DNA of 64,000 nt from assembly GCF_030167925.1 (NCBI RefSeq), contig NZ_JASKUT010000002.1, positions 1,550,001 to 1,614,000 on the forward strand, read 5' to 3'. This DNA comes from Paenibacillus silviterrae (GTDB lineage: Bacteria; Bacillota; Bacilli; Paenibacillales; NBRC-103111). Position numbers and translations under genes: made by a program. Shown here piece after piece: positions 25,376-34,312 of the stretch. How positions within the stretch are numbered: the stretch's first letter is position 1; every line of letters begins with the position of its first letter. The notes beneath the pieces are model-generated. The model saw only the letters and a program-made list of their open reading frames with translations, did not search any database and was not told the DNA's origin.

Positions 25376-27240
25376 ACGTTTCCCAGCTCCTCCAATTGCA
25401 GAAGATACAAGCGGGCCGTTGTTTTGGCTGTCTTGATAATCCGTTCCACCACGTCTTCGGTCAGCATCGGATGCCTTATTCCCGCTTCCAGCCGTTCGAA
25501 GTGCTTCTCATCGGAATCGCTATGATAGAGCAGGAAGGACACCTGTTCATCCGTCAGCCCCAGCTGATCGCGGATCATCTCGCCCCAGTAACGCGCCATC
25601 CGGCAGCCTAGGCCCTCGATAATCCACATCGCACCCATCAAATCGACCGGATTGTCGCGGCTCGCCCGCTGAAACAGGTAGGCGGACAGCGCTTCGCTTC
25701 CGATATTTTTCTCCCCGGCTTGAATGTCCTCCAGCCTTCCCCCCACAGCAACATAGTTACGCTCGAGAATTTGGAAATCCCGGTGTTCGTCACGTGCATG
25801 GGCGATGAACAGCGACCGAAGGTCAATATGCTCGATGGCAATATAGGAGGCTGCCCGGGCGATCCACTGGGAGCCGTCGATGACCTGCTGGCGAAGGTTC
25901 TCCATCAGCAGCATATAGTCAGCCAACGTGAATTTCTCTGAATACAGTTTACGAATGACCGGCACCTGTGCCAGCCGCTGCTCGAAGTCAATCCAGATGT
26001 TCACCAGCTGTCTAACCAGGTGTGCCTGCAGCGGGTTGTGCCCATCGTAGTCGAGCTTCGGAGCCTCGGGCTGACGCATCGGCTGAAGGTCGTTTTGCAC
26101 GTTCTCCGCCTGAGAGCCGACCGCGGTTAACAGCATATAGGAGGTTTGGAAGCGTCCGCTTTCGGGCACCATGCACAGAATCGTATCCCCCGGCTTCAGC
26201 CGTCCTTCATGCAGCAGCTCCTCCAGCATGATATAGATGGACGCCGCACCGGTATTCCCCTTGGTGTACAGATTCGTAAACCATTTGTCCTCCGGAATCG
26301 TCAGACCCCCGAGCTGCAGCAGCCGGAAGATCTCGTCACGGAAAAAATGCGAGGAGTAATGGCAGACCATCCAGTCGATCCGGTCCGGCTGTACCTTCCC
26401 CTCCTCCACCAGCTCGAAGAAGCGCTTCACACCGACCTTGGGCATTTCATTCACCAGCCGGATGTCCTGCTTAAGATTGATAGCCCCCTCGTTGGCCGCG
26501 GCATGAAGGGAAGGGTAATCCAGCCAGCCGGTGCGCTCCGGATCCTCCTTGTTCGTACCAGCATACATGCATATATCGTAAAGATGGGCATACGATTGGT
26601 TGTCGATCCATTCGATCCGCAGCGACAGCCCCTTCGCATTGGGCTTAGGCTGCAGCACCGCGGCTCCGGCGCCATCGGAGAGCATAAAGCGAAGGAAATC
26701 GGTATCGAACGGGATCGGCTGATCCATGAATTTCGTCTGCTCCTCGAAGCGAGTGTGCTTGAAGGCCCGGCTCGGGAACTCGCTCGCACAGGCGACGGCA
26801 GCCGCCTTTTCCCCGGACTGCACCTGCAGGAACGCATTCTTCATCGCCTGCATACCGCTTCCGCATACGCCGTGATGCGTGGCAATCTCCAGCGTCGGAA
26901 GCCCCGTTTCCGCATGAACCATACTGGCAAAGCCGGGCACCAGCAGATCTCCTTGCGTCGTACCCGCGGCTAGGAAATCGATCCGCTTTGACAGGTCCTC
27001 CTCTCCCAGGCGTAGCGCGTGCTGAATGGCCAGGGCGGCCATTTCCGCATTCGTATATAGGCTTCTCTGCGTTTTATCAATGGCATAATGCCGATATCGA
27101 ATGCGGTTTTGCTCGAGCATCCGGCGCATCGTTCTGGACGACTTGCCTCCGATGCGGCCAAGATACTCCTCGATCTCGTCATTTCCGACAGGCGGTCCCG
27201 GGAGAAAGCTTCCCATACTTGTAATGTAAACCTCGTTCAC
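25372..27240 (-). CDS. KAS III-like ketosynthase fused to a haem-oxygenase-like diiron domain
   Basis: A 622-residue two-domain protein. Residues 1 to about 375 are a KAS III/thiolase fold with nucleophile Cys126 in HHGVCGSGMQAM, His294 in DWMVCHYSSHFF and Asn329 in TKGNTGAASI, so the Cys-His-Asn triad is complete. Residues about 400-622 are all-helical and resemble haem-oxygenase-like iron enzymes (TenA/UndA/CADD-type). Candidate ligands are Glu470, His481, Asp484-Glu485 and His486 (IAHARDEHRDF), Glu542 (WIIEGLG), His573, Asp577 and His580 (YHSDSDEKHF). The start is GTG 27240, with GGAGG 7 nt upstream. The fusion suggests chain formation or capture of an acyl group followed by oxidation or decarboxylation. 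Product unknown. Confidence 0.75.
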   Translation of the reverse strand: MNEVYITSMGSFLPGPPVGNDEIEEYLGRIGGKSSRTMRRMLEQNRIRYRHYAIDKTQRSLYTNAEMAALAIQHALRLGEEDLSKRIDFLAAGTTQGDLLVPGFASMVHAETGLPTLEIATHHGVCGSGMQAMKNAFLQVQSGEKAAAVACASEFPSRAFKHTRFEEQTKFMDQPIPFDTDFLRFMLSDGAGAAVLQPKPNAKGLSLRIEWIDNQSYAHLYDICMYAGTNKEDPERTGWLDYPSLHAAANEGAINLKQDIRLVNEMPKVGVKRFFELVEEGKVQPDRIDWMVCHYSSHFFRDEIFRLLQLGGLTIPEDKWFTNLYTKGNTGAASIYIMLEELLHEGRLKPGDTILCMVPESGRFQTSYMLLTAVGSQAENVQNDLQPMRQPEAPKLDYDGHNPLQAHLVRQLVNIWIDFEQRLAQVPVIRKLYSEKFTLADYMLLMENLRQQVIDGSQWIARAASYIAIEHIDLRSLFIAHARDEHRDFQILERNYVAVGGRLEDIQAGEKNIGSEALSAYLFQRASRDNPVDLMGAMWIIEGLGCRMARYWGEMIRDQLGLTDEQVSFLLYHSDSDEKHFERLEAGIRHPMLTEDVVERIIKTAKTTARLYLLQLEELGNV

Positions 27241-27319
27241 GGTTATCCCTCCAAGCTGCTTCGGTGTAGCCTTGATTTACCAACAACCCCATCATATATG
27301 CAAGCATGAAGTCGTTGTA

Positions 27320-27339
27320 GTACTAACTTTTTCTAGTAC
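27320..27339. promoter_or_regulatory. Inverted repeat upstream of the ketosynthase fusion
   Basis: GTACTA and TAGTAC flank an 8-bp centre about 80-100 bp before the GTG start; TAGTACTA at 27318-27325 is itself a palindrome. A possible -10 (TATGAT on the minus strand) lies between it and the gene. TTAGTAC half-sites recall the FapR lipid-synthesis operator, but spacing differs from what I remember of that site. Operator function is a guess. Confidence 0.35.
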
Positions 27340-27379
27340 CGACGCGAACGGAGGAACCGACGGTAATCCCCCATGACGT

Positions 27380-27420
27380 AAAAAAAAAAGAAGCGGCTCC
27401 CATGATATGGAAACCACTTC
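27380..27420 (-). terminator. Rho-independent terminator after the stalk-domain gene
   Basis: On the minus strand GAAGTGGTTTCC pairs with GGGAGCCGCTTC (12 bp including G-U pairs) around ATATCAT, followed by ten Ts. It ends the kinase/stalk-protein transcript before the ketosynthase gene's promoter region. Confidence 0.9.
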
Positions 27421-27444
27421 CTTACCAACAGCCCCTGCAGTCGG

Positions 27445-29031
27445 CTAGCGAAGCAGCTGGTCATCGTACCATTGCACAGAGGTGTTGTCCGTGTAATTGG
27501 CCAAATCGTTGTTCTTACGGATGAGATACAGCTTGCCGTCGATCCCGCGATACACCGGCCACTCATAGGTATATGTCGGTAGATAGGGCGTCTCCTGAGC
27601 GAGCGGGTCCAGATCCTCTACCTTTGTCGTACGGAGGGCCGTATCAATCCAATAATACCCACGGTTGGGAGATTGCTGCGGATCAAAGTTAAGCTCATGA
27701 GCGTAAATCAAGAGTCTCCCCTCGGAGTCCAACGAATGTAACCCCGGATTCGTAACTCCCGGCACCATGACATCGTAAGTGCCGAGCGCCTGGTTGGCTA
27801 ACCGGATCTCTCCCTGCTCGGTCACTAAAGCCAGCTTACGCGTGCCGGGCACTATCCGGCCGCGCATCATGCTTGTGCCGTTAGAGGCGAGCCAAAAGCT
27901 GCCGTCCGAATTCGGAATGACTCGGGCGGGGTTTTGAAACGTATCGGAGACGTCCTTAGCATCACCCTTCTCTATGAGAAAGGAATAATGACCCGTCATC
28001 GAATTTCCATAGTTATAAGCCGTGACTTTGGTTACGTCCAGAAAGGAACGATCTGCCCCTAACGGGTACAAGGTCCCGGTGAGTTCCCGAATGAAGGGGT
28101 TGCCTGCCTCTTTAGAGTCCACCGTTATTTGTTCCTTCGGCAGCAGCTTCATGCCCTCGTAATAGAGGCCGTCATCCTTAGACGTTAATGTTACCGGGCT
28201 TCCTCCGAGATGCTTGCTCTCCTCTTCGATTCGCTTCCTCAACGCATCGGTTTCCTCGACCGTCATCCACACGGGGGTTTCGTCCATCGACTTCTTTACC
28301 TTCAGACTGCCCTGCCACTTCTCAGTAACGAACGTGGGGTAAATATAGAGATGTTCTGCATCATCATAGTAGATACGTTCAAGCACCTGAAGCTGCCCTC
28401 CGATAATGTCGAGGGTCCGGTCACCTTTCCACCGAAGCTGGAGCCCCAAATAATCATGGGCATTGGTCCATGTAAGAGGCATATAGGTCACATCATTCCA
28501 CAACAGAAAAGGATACGTTTCGTTTCCGTTATCCATATACATATCGTTGATTACCAACCCAAAGCCCGGCATAGCTGCCGTATACTTCTTATTCGCATCG
28601 TGGGAACCGGATAGATCGAGCGGATACTGCTCCTTTTTCCAGCCGAACCAGCCCCCGCCCATTTGGCCTCCTCCCCTCAGGATCGTCAAGCCGCCTTCGG
28701 AATAGTGGAGCTGGATCCCTAATGTGCTGGTGACCTCCCACGTTAACGGCATGTAGGTAATATCCTTGTAAACGAAGAAAGGGTACTTCAAGTGAAGGTT
28801 ATCCACCGGTTTCCCGTTCAATTCAATGGAAAACGCAGGGAGCTTCATCTGCATATCTCCCTCTGCCGCCTGTACCGGCATGGTAAGAAAGCATGCAAAC
28901 AACAGGAAGATCAAGGAGAAACCGATAAACCCTCGTTTTAACGCCACCGAAAGCACATCCTTGCTAATGGATTTACTTGTGTAGACGCGACGCTTCTTCC
29001 GTTTGTTGCGGATCCTAAGCAATCTTAACAT
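27445..29031 (-). CDS. Secreted protein with two stalk (copper amine oxidase N-terminal-like) domains
   Basis: A 528-residue exported protein. A basic start is followed by the signal segment GFSLIFLLFACFLTMPVQAA. Two similar modules follow: about 75-125 (FSIELNGKPVD, PFFVYKDITYMPLTWE) and about 155-207 (FGLVINDMYMD, PFLLWNDVTYMPLTW). Both carry the YMPLTW core of the stalk domain. The remainder, including DGKLYLIRKNNDLANYTD at the end, may be beta-propeller-like (inference). The start is uncertain: ATG 29031 lacks a good ribosome site and a GTG nearer the signal segment is possible. It lies downstream of a YesM-type kinase and may modulate sensing at the cell wall. Confidence 0.65.
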   Translation of the reverse strand: MLRLLRIRNKRKKRRVYTSKSISKDVLSVALKRGFIGFSLIFLLFACFLTMPVQAAEGDMQMKLPAFSIELNGKPVDNLHLKYPFFVYKDITYMPLTWEVTSTLGIQLHYSEGGLTILRGGGQMGGGWFGWKKEQYPLDLSGSHDANKKYTAAMPGFGLVINDMYMDNGNETYPFLLWNDVTYMPLTWTNAHDYLGLQLRWKGDRTLDIIGGQLQVLERIYYDDAEHLYIYPTFVTEKWQGSLKVKKSMDETPVWMTVEETDALRKRIEEESKHLGGSPVTLTSKDDGLYYEGMKLLPKEQITVDSKEAGNPFIRELTGTLYPLGADRSFLDVTKVTAYNYGNSMTGHYSFLIEKGDAKDVSDTFQNPARVIPNSDGSFWLASNGTSMMRGRIVPGTRKLALVTEQGEIRLANQALGTYDVMVPGVTNPGLHSLDSEGRLLIYAHELNFDPQQSPNRGYYWIDTALRTTKVEDLDPLAQETPYLPTYTYEWPVYRGIDGKLYLIRKNNDLANYTDNTSVQWYDDQLLR

Positions 29032-29074
29032 TTTTTACATTCCAGGCCGGAGCAGGGTTCCGTCACCGGTGCCC

Positions 29075-30916
29075 TCAGCTTGCCTGCTCGGACGTTACTA
29101 AGCATTTATCCAGCGGCAGGCAGAGCATGACCCGGGTCCCCACACCGTGGACACTCTCGAACACAAATTCCGATTCCTGATCGTAATACATTTTCATGCG
29201 GGTGACTACATTTCGCAGGCCGAACAGATCCTGCCCTTTCTTCCGGTCCGCCATCAGAAGTCCTTCCGATGCCAGCCGCGAAACCTCCTCCAGCTCGCCG
29301 TGAATATAGGCCAGCCTAGCTTCGTCGAGCCCGATTCCGTTGTCTCTTACCTCCAGCATAAGACGATTCCCCTCAACAAAAGAGGTAACGACAAGCTCTC
29401 CTCCCGCGCCCCTCTTCTCCAAGCCGTGAAGCACAGCATTCTCGACAATCGGCTGCAGGAGAAGCTTCAGCACATGATAGGATCGGCTGTCCTCGGCTAT
29501 ATCGTACTTGACGGTAAAATGGTCCATAAATCGAATTTGCTGCACCTTGATATAATACTTCAAATGCTCGATCGTCTCCCCGACGGAGAACGTCTCCTTC
29601 CCCTTGTTCAGGCTAAGCCGGAAAAATTTGGACAGGTGGAGAACCATGTCGCTGATTTCATCGGCGTCATAGTTTTTCGCCATCCAATAGATAGAATCCA
29701 ACGTATTATATAAAAAATGTGGGTTGATTTGCGATTGTAGAAATTTCAGCTCCATCTTGGACAGCAGAAGCTGCTTTTCATAGTGGTCGCGAATGAGGAG
29801 CTTCTGGTTTTCGGCCAGCCGGTTAAAAGATTCGATGACGTAACCAAGCTCATCAACCCGTCTGTCCTCCAGCTGGATCGTAAAATTGCCTGTGCGCAGC
29901 TGCTTCATTCCGTACGCCAGCTTGCGAAGCGGAGCGGAAATGCCTCTATAAACAATCCAGGAGATTAGCAAAGCAAGAAGTAAACTGACAGCCAGGATGG
30001 CGTAAGTAAAAAATTTCAAGGAGTCCGTATGACTGCGAAGCTCCTGCAGGGGCTGCTCCAGCTTAAGGGACCAGCCGGAAAATTTCGTTTTCACGCTGAT
30101 CGACACCAGCTCCGCCCCTGTATCCGGTGACTTTAGGATGGACCGGCTTTCGCCGCCTTTATCCCACCTGAACAGATCAACGGTCGCCCCGGCCCCGGCG
30201 ATCGGGCTGCCGTCACTGTCGAATAAGTAAATGTTCGCCTTCTTAGAAGGAAGAAGCGGCTCGGCCAGCCCGATCAGCGCGCTTTTCTTGACGGAGAGCA
30301 CGAGCAGATTGGGATTGATCAATGTCCGGTTATACGGATCCATCGTTCGGATCAAGTGTACGCTATCCGCTGCAAAGTACGACTCTCCCTCCGGCGGCGT
30401 ATAGAAGATGGTCCCCCCGTTCGCTTCCATTAAACGCCGGTACCACTCTTGCTTCTCCGCTCCCTCCGGCAGCTTGCGCCCCCCCAGCTTGGTGGAGATG
30501 ACCGTACGTGAAGGCATATGAATGATGGAGATTTGGTCGACCATTAAATTGACCGTCGTCATATTGGCAATCTGATCCATGACTTGCGCAAAGAGAACAA
30601 ACGATTGCTTTGCGGGCTCTTGTCCGACCGATTGCAGTGTCGTGTTGATGTTCGTGTCGAACGCAATGAGAGAGGACAGCTGCTCAATATTTTGCAGAGT
30701 CAAGTCAATGTAGTCCGCCATCGTATGAAGGGCTCCCTGAGTTCGCTCTCCCGTCTGCTCCTCGAGGATCGTCTGCGACTGGGCGATAGCAAACAGACTG
30801 ACCCCGGCAAGCGGTACAAGAATAAGCAAAAAATAACAGATCAGCCGAACCTGAATATAGCCTGCAAGCAGCTTATGCAGTCTACGCAGCTTGGGCAGCA
30901 TTTCCTTCCTCATCAT
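29075..30916 (-). CDS. YesM-family sensor histidine kinase
   Basis: A 613-residue kinase: membrane helix at about 22-48, an extracytoplasmic dCache-like region to about 300, a second helix at about 305-325, and a HAMP segment. The His_kinase domain contains the phosphoacceptor in QINPHFLYNTLD, and an ATPase domain contains LLLQPIVENAVLHGLEKR and RDNGIGLDEARL. A partner response regulator normally sits beside such kinases, but none does here; the nearest YesN-type regulator is at 43911-45509. The gene lies between an LplA-like lipoprotein and the stalk-domain protein, all in the same direction. It probably senses an oligosaccharide outside the cell. Confidence 0.93.
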   Translation of the reverse strand: MMRKEMLPKLRRLHKLLAGYIQVRLICYFLLILVPLAGVSLFAIAQSQTILEEQTGERTQGALHTMADYIDLTLQNIEQLSSLIAFDTNINTTLQSVGQEPAKQSFVLFAQVMDQIANMTTVNLMVDQISIIHMPSRTVISTKLGGRKLPEGAEKQEWYRRLMEANGGTIFYTPPEGESYFAADSVHLIRTMDPYNRTLINPNLLVLSVKKSALIGLAEPLLPSKKANIYLFDSDGSPIAGAGATVDLFRWDKGGESRSILKSPDTGAELVSISVKTKFSGWSLKLEQPLQELRSHTDSLKFFTYAILAVSLLLALLISWIVYRGISAPLRKLAYGMKQLRTGNFTIQLEDRRVDELGYVIESFNRLAENQKLLIRDHYEKQLLLSKMELKFLQSQINPHFLYNTLDSIYWMAKNYDADEISDMVLHLSKFFRLSLNKGKETFSVGETIEHLKYYIKVQQIRFMDHFTVKYDIAEDSRSYHVLKLLLQPIVENAVLHGLEKRGAGGELVVTSFVEGNRLMLEVRDNGIGLDEARLAYIHGELEEVSRLASEGLLMADRKKGQDLFGLRNVVTRMKMYYDQESEFVFESVHGVGTRVMLCLPLDKCLVTSEQAS

Positions 30917-30943
30917 ATTTGCCCGTCCCTCCCTTCATCCCCG

Positions 30944-32464
30944 TCACTTCACGATGTCCCGCGGGTTGTCCCGCCACCAGTCGTTTACTTCCCCGGTAAT
31001 TTCGTCACCGCCGGAATCCTTCCACCTCTTGACAAACTCATCGAATTCCTCCAGAGGGCTGAGTCCCGCAACGATCCGGGTAAAGGTCTCTTCTTGAAGC
31101 TTGGACAGCTTCACTTGATGCTTCCCCATGGCCGGGGTGGGCGCACCGTCGAAACGATTCGCCATGAGGTTGCTTTCTATCCGCTGCACATTATCGTACA
31201 GCCGATACTGCTCGCCTAGTCCCTCAAGCCGGTCCCGCGTCACTTCCCGCTCAACGGTATCTGCGAGCGCTCCGTAGATGCCCCGGTAGCCGTGCTTGAT
31301 GTGCTCTTCAAAGCGTATGGACAGCTTCCCGTTTACTCGTGTCCACACACTATCCTCGAACCCGAGCTTTAAACTTTTGTGACCGGGTCCTGCGATAAAA
31401 TCAAGGAACTTCACGACGGCCTCGGCATTCCGGCTTTGGATAGGAACAACATTGTAAGAACGGACGCTGGACGTACTGTAGACGCCATGTTTGCCATCAG
31501 GTCCTACGGGATAATCAAGCGGAATCCACTCCGCCTTCGGATCCTTCTCGCGGCTGGCCGCAATATGGGTCCGCGTATCGGACCATGCGGCGGAATAAAG
31601 CCCTACCCGCCCGGAGGCCACCTTCTCTCCGAGAACGTCGATTTTATTGAGCGGAAATTCGGGGTCGAGCAGATCCCTTTCATACAAAGTGCGCAGATAG
31701 GCGAGCGCCTGCTTCATCTCCGGTAATATTCCGGAATACACAAGCTTGCCGTCCCTCTCATACCAGGCATTCATCTGAGCGCCGAATGCGCCGAGGAACG
31801 GCGACGTTCTCCCGAGACGCTCCATGATCGACAGTCCGAAGGTATCCTTCTTTCCGTTACCGTCCGGATCCTGCCGGGCAAATGCCTCCATTACCGCCGT
31901 GTACTCTTCTACGGTTCTCGGAGGCTGCAGCCCGAGCTTGTCCAGCCAGTCCTTTCGGGCGTAGACGATTTCCGTTCCTTTAACTTCGTTCAAGCTGGGG
32001 ATGGCATAGATGTTCCCGTTGACCGTGACGTGTTCCCACACCTCCTTGGGAATTTTGGCCTTCAGGTTCGCTCCGTACTTCTCGATGTAGTCGTTAAGAG
32101 GGGTAAGCGCCTTTTGGTTCACATAGCTCATAAACCAGGATGCGCTGGTAGTGTTCAGGAGATCCGGCGGCTCCCCCGAGGTCATAATCACATTAAGCTT
32201 TTCATCGTACCCGTTCAGCGGGGGAAGGGTTACATTCACTTCTACTCCGGTATTGCTTTCAATATAGTCAAGGTAGGGGTTGCTGTTCGGATCCATTCCA
32301 TCCGGGAAGGTCATGCCGAGGCTATTCACTACGATCTTAATGACCGGCTTGCGGATCATCTCGGATGTTTCTCCGCTGTACTTCTCATTCAGGGGAAAGC
32401 TGCATCCGGCAATACCGATGACACCAAGCACGGCGAATACGGCCGATTGTTTTCCAAGCTTCAT
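30944..32464 (-). CDS. LplA-like solute-binding lipoprotein without permeases
   Basis: A 506-residue lipoprotein with lipobox IAGC (Cys21). It belongs to the large LplA/YtcQ group: SNPYLDYIESNTGVEVNV, an IMTSGEPPDLL segment, the YARKDWLDKLGL substrate-lobe motif, and LSPLEEFDEFVKRWKDSGGDE near the end. No permease genes accompany it. It is 27 nt upstream of the YesM kinase, so it may present its ligand to the kinase, or serve the permeases at 41866-43735. It is divergent from the FAD oxidoreductase operon, with 221 bp between the two starts. Confidence 0.85.
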   Translation of the reverse strand: MKLGKQSAVFAVLGVIGIAGCSFPLNEKYSGETSEMIRKPVIKIVVNSLGMTFPDGMDPNSNPYLDYIESNTGVEVNVTLPPLNGYDEKLNVIMTSGEPPDLLNTTSASWFMSYVNQKALTPLNDYIEKYGANLKAKIPKEVWEHVTVNGNIYAIPSLNEVKGTEIVYARKDWLDKLGLQPPRTVEEYTAVMEAFARQDPDGNGKKDTFGLSIMERLGRTSPFLGAFGAQMNAWYERDGKLVYSGILPEMKQALAYLRTLYERDLLDPEFPLNKIDVLGEKVASGRVGLYSAAWSDTRTHIAASREKDPKAEWIPLDYPVGPDGKHGVYSTSSVRSYNVVPIQSRNAEAVVKFLDFIAGPGHKSLKLGFEDSVWTRVNGKLSIRFEEHIKHGYRGIYGALADTVEREVTRDRLEGLGEQYRLYDNVQRIESNLMANRFDGAPTPAMGKHQVKLSKLQEETFTRIVAGLSPLEEFDEFVKRWKDSGGDEITGEVNDWWRDNPRDIVK

Positions 32465-32565
32465 TCATCCCACCCCTTCAGCCAGATGTTTCAGGAAGTT
32501 ATCGCGTTCATTCTATGAATATTCGTCCCCCGCCCGGGCAATCCCTTTATTTCCCACCTGCGATA

Positions 32566-32629
32566 GTTATTAAAGTACCAAAAGAAGTCATCGTCCTCCG
32601 CTGTCGCCCTGTTCCCGCTGTAATACAAT
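32566..32629 (+). promoter_or_regulatory. Operator and promoter of the FAD-oxidoreductase operon
   Basis: A 33-bp element at 32566-32598, with core AAAGTACCAAAA, is followed after exactly 25 bp by a -10 box TACAAT (32624-32629). The same element, with 3 mismatches and the same 25-bp spacing, lies before the lplB-type operon on the other strand (43774-43837). It covers the -35 zone, as expected for an activator. An AraC-type regulator such as the YesN-like protein at 43911-45509 is the natural candidate. Confidence 0.75.
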
Positions 32630-32685
32630 GAGGGTAGCCTGAATACATCCGCAGGCGAGTATCGAAAACGGGGGGGATCACCTCA

Positions 32686-34284
32686 TTGTCCAATAGGGGT
32701 AGCAAGCACTATTTTCAAGAATACCATGCCGATATCGCCGTGATCGGCGGAGGTACCGGCGGCTGTGCCGCCGCGCTCGCCGCGGCCAAGTCGGGCAAGA
32801 CCGTGATCATGACCGAGGAGACGGAATGGATCGGCGGTCAATTCACAAGCCAAGCCGTTCCGCCGGACGAACACCCATGGATTGAGCAGTTCGGCTGCAC
32901 CCGTACGTATCGGCAGTTTCGGGACGGGGTGCGTGATTATTACCGGCAGCACTTTCCGCTTAGTGCCGAGGCACGGTCGAGCCTTTATCTCAATCCCGGC
33001 AACGGAGGCGTATCGAGGCTATGTCATGAACCGCGGGCTGCTTTAGCGGTGCTGCAAGCGATGCTGGCTCCCTATGTTCACAGCGGCAGACTGCGCATTT
33101 TGACACACCACCAAGTAGAATCAGCCTCCGTCGACGGCGATGATATCCGTTCGGTAACGGTACGAAACACGGCAACGGGAGAGCTCGCGGAAATAACCGC
33201 CGCTTACTTCCTGGACGCGACGGAATGCGGAGATCTGCTTCCGCTCGCCGGAGCCGAGTATGTGACCGGTGCGGAATCCGTAAGCCAGACCGGAGAACCC
33301 CACGCCGTGGATGGCGACCCGCTGCCGCAGGATATGCAGAGCTTCACGTACTGCTTCGCTATGGATTACATCCAAGATCAGGATCACACGATTGCACGGC
33401 CGGAGCAATACAGCTTCTGGCGGCAGTATCAAGCCGATTTCTGGCCCGACCGGCTGCTGAGCTGGTCCGGTGTCCGTCCTCATACGCTGGAGCCGATTTC
33501 CTACGAGCTCTTCGAAGGGACGGAACGGTATCCCCTGTTCTATTATCGCCGCATCATCGACAGCCGGAACTTCGAAAACGGCGTTTATCCGAGCAGCATC
33601 ACCCTGGTGAATTGGCCGCAGAACGATTACTGGCTCGGCTCCATCATCGACGTGAGCGAAGAGGACAAAGAGCGTCATCTTCGGGATGCCAAACAGCTCA
33701 GTCTCTCGCTGCTCTACTGGCTGCAGACGGAGGCTCCCCGGCCGGACGGAGGTCAAGGCTACCCCGGACTTCGGCTGCGCAGAGACGTCGTAGGAACCGA
33801 GGACGGGCTGGGCATGTATCCTTACATACGAGAATCACGGCGGATCAAGGCCGAATTCACGGTACTGGAGCAGCATGTGAGCACCGCTTGCAGACCGGAC
33901 GGCAAGGCGGAGCCGTTCGACGATTCCGTCGGTATCGGCTGCTATCGCATTGACCTGCACCCGAGTACAGGGAACCGCCATTATATTGATATTTCTTCTT
34001 TGCCGTTCCAGATACCGCTGGGCAGCCTCATTCCGATCCGGATGAATAATCTGCTCCCAGCCTGCAAAAATCTTGGTGTTACGCACATTACCAATGGCTG
34101 CTACCGGCTTCATCCGGTCGAGTGGAACATCGGCGAGGCGGCGGGCCATCTGGCAAGCTACTGTGTCGACCGCGGTCTGCGGCCCCGCGAGGTGCGCAGC
34201 CGGGAATCTGAGCTCCGCGATTTCCAGCGGCTGCTGTCCGGAAGCGGCATTGAGCTGGCTTGGCCTGCCGTTCATCCGGTATAA
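32686..34284 (+). CDS. FAD-dependent oxidoreductase (FAD_oxidored family)
   Basis: A 532-residue flavoprotein. The dinucleotide site ADIAVIGGGTGGCAAALAAAKSG lies at about 16-38, IGGQFTSQAV follows, and the C-terminal HITNGCYRLHPVEWNIGEAAG is characteristic of this family in carbohydrate clusters. The start is TTG 32686, with a G-rich ribosome site; no ATG is available before residue 41. It is first in a three-gene plus-strand operon. It likely oxidises or reduces a sugar-derived compound in the cytoplasm; the substrate is unknown. Confidence 0.83.
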   Translation: MSNRGSKHYFQEYHADIAVIGGGTGGCAAALAAAKSGKTVIMTEETEWIGGQFTSQAVPPDEHPWIEQFGCTRTYRQFRDGVRDYYRQHFPLSAEARSSLYLNPGNGGVSRLCHEPRAALAVLQAMLAPYVHSGRLRILTHHQVESASVDGDDIRSVTVRNTATGELAEITAAYFLDATECGDLLPLAGAEYVTGAESVSQTGEPHAVDGDPLPQDMQSFTYCFAMDYIQDQDHTIARPEQYSFWRQYQADFWPDRLLSWSGVRPHTLEPISYELFEGTERYPLFYYRRIIDSRNFENGVYPSSITLVNWPQNDYWLGSIIDVSEEDKERHLRDAKQLSLSLLYWLQTEAPRPDGGQGYPGLRLRRDVVGTEDGLGMYPYIRESRRIKAEFTVLEQHVSTACRPDGKAEPFDDSVGIGCYRIDLHPSTGNRHYIDISSLPFQIPLGSLIPIRMNNLLPACKNLGVTHITNGCYRLHPVEWNIGEAAGHLASYCVDRGLRPREVRSRESELRDFQRLLSGSGIELAWPAVHPV

Positions 34285-34312
34285 CTAAACCAATAAAATG
34301 AGGTGTATTGAT

